Assembly (NCBI RefSeq): GCF_900302505.1
Contig: NZ_OMOJ01000001.1
Location: forward strand, 558,001 to 622,000
Length of the DNA stretch: 64,000 nucleotides
Reading direction: 5' to 3'
From: Pseudoprimorskyibacter insulae
GTDB lineage: Bacteria; Pseudomonadota; Alphaproteobacteria; Rhodobacterales; Rhodobacteraceae
Position numbers and translations under genes: made by a program
The notes under the pieces: generated by a model
The model's database searches: none
Told to the model about the DNA's origin: nothing
The model's input: the letters and a program-made list of their open reading frames with translations, nothing else
Part shown: piece after piece, positions 63,436-64,000 of the stretch
Layout: each line of letters starts with the position of its first letter
Position numbering within the stretch: position 1 is the stretch's first letter

Positions 63436-64000
63436 CCCGGATACTCCGTCTGGCCTGTGGCACCCAGCACCATCGGGCGGATTTCGCGGATCAGCTTGCG
63501 GGTCATTGCCGCGCGATACCCGGCATAGCCTTGCGCGGTTTCCAGAAATGCACCGGGGCCGTGCAGGACTTGGCGTTGATAGTACCGCTGAACCTGCGGG
63601 TCGGTGCCAAGCACGGCCAGCCCGTTTACCGTCACCTCGGCAAAGGGGTAATGGCGATAGGCTTCGGTCGGGCCGAAACCATCATTGGTCACACCGTCGC
63701 CGGACAGATCAATCACCGCCCGATCACAGCGGGGGCCGTCCCGCAAATAGGTCGCGCCAAAGCCAAGGGTGTATCCCATTGCGGTCGGGAAATCGTCATA
63801 GGATCGGGGCGCGGTGGCCAATCTGCGCTGAATTCCCGCGATGTCATCGGGCCCGCGCACCATGGTCCAATCGACAATGACATTGTCTTTGTATCGCCCG
63901 CTCCACTCATATGCGGCGATGGCGACGGGCGGGCCTGTGTCCAGCAGGGCGGCGATCACCTCGGGGGTGGCCAGCGCGGCGGCGATCCCGTCCCGCTGCA
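63432..64000 (-). CDS. DUF1194 protein, copy 2, N-terminus outside window
   Basis: The frame is open to the window edge; residues before the GTG at 63959 read QRDGIAAALATPEV, which fits the DUF1194 core, so that GTG is internal. VIDLSGDGVTNDG, EWSGRYKDN and the C-terminal AAMTRKLIREI match copy 1. The signal peptide and MIDAS motif lie outside the window. Confidence 0.85.
   Translation of the reverse strand, partial: QRDGIAAALATPEVIAALLDTGPPVAIAAYEWSGRYKDNVIVDWTMVRGPDDIAGIQRRLATAPRSYDDFPTAMGYTLGFGATYLRDGPRCDRAVIDLSGDGVTNDGFGPTEAYRHYPFAEVTVNGLAVLGTDPQVQRYYQRQVLHGPGAFLETAQGYAGYRAAMTRKLIREIRPMVLGATGQTEYPG

Overview
The window is GC-rich, densely coded alphaproteobacterial DNA. It most probably comes from a Rhodobacterales (Roseobacter/Rhodobacter group) chromosome. 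The signs are a Rhodobacter-type smo/mtlK sorbitol-mannitol operon, two complete TRAP transporter systems, paired DUF1194 proteins, an XRE regulator overlapping sdhE, and many ATGA-type stop/start overlaps. I see no rRNA, tRNA, CRISPR array, insertion sequence or phage gene. About 66 protein genes are annotated. Almost everything between 2 kb and 57.7 kb is catabolic: polyols, sugar acids, then aromatic acids.

Layout. (1) 1-1959: the end of an exopolysaccharide locus, with an AlgK-like Sel1 protein cut by the window edge and an AlgL-like periplasmic protein. (2) 2018-10181, minus strand: HAD hydrolase, SmoC regulator, then smoE-F-G-K-S and mtlK, a polyol ABC importer with sorbitol and mannitol dehydrogenases. 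A promoter and a candidate SmoC operator lie before smoE. (3) 10328-28460: sugar-acid genes. These include a hydroxyacid dehydrogenase, denD, a KDG-type kinase, an SMP-30 lactonase, a XylX-like FAH protein, an L-KDA dehydratase-like lyase, idnD/idnO, a beta-hydroxyacid dehydrogenase, a LacI regulator facing a PhyH dioxygenase, an RraA-like aldolase, azlCD, a XylD-type dehydratase and several SDRs. (4) 28492-37913: UxaA-type and enolase-superfamily dehydratases, a TRAP transporter, a GntR/FCD regulator and a diketo-deoxy-fuconate hydrolase-like FAH protein. (5) 38049-41869: small unrelated genes, an aldo/keto reductase and a ThDP enzyme. (6) 41924-44901: MarR plus a three-gene gentisate ring-cleavage operon. 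(7) 45351-57711: three tandem TRAP binding proteins, one DctQM pair, then a CoA-dependent side-chain degradation operon that looks like beta-oxidative hydroxycinnamate breakdown. (8) 57885-64000: housekeeping genes (pgm, aspartate aminotransferase, XRE-sdhE, an LdtR-like regulator) and two DUF1194 genes.

How it fits together. A 12-22 bp palindrome centred on TGGTATACCA occurs five times, each time between or just before sugar-acid genes. Two copies flank the start of the GntR gene and the TRAP operon. This suggests that the GntR protein coordinates regions 3 and 4. The sugar-acid enzymes together cover lactone opening, dehydration of aldonates, and more than one fate for 2-keto-3-deoxy acids. 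The aromatic genes cover import, CoA activation, side-chain shortening and, separately, gentisate cleavage. A hairpin-plus-box intergenic repeat occurs three times, plus one partial copy. All functions are inferred from reading the sequence; no database search was run.
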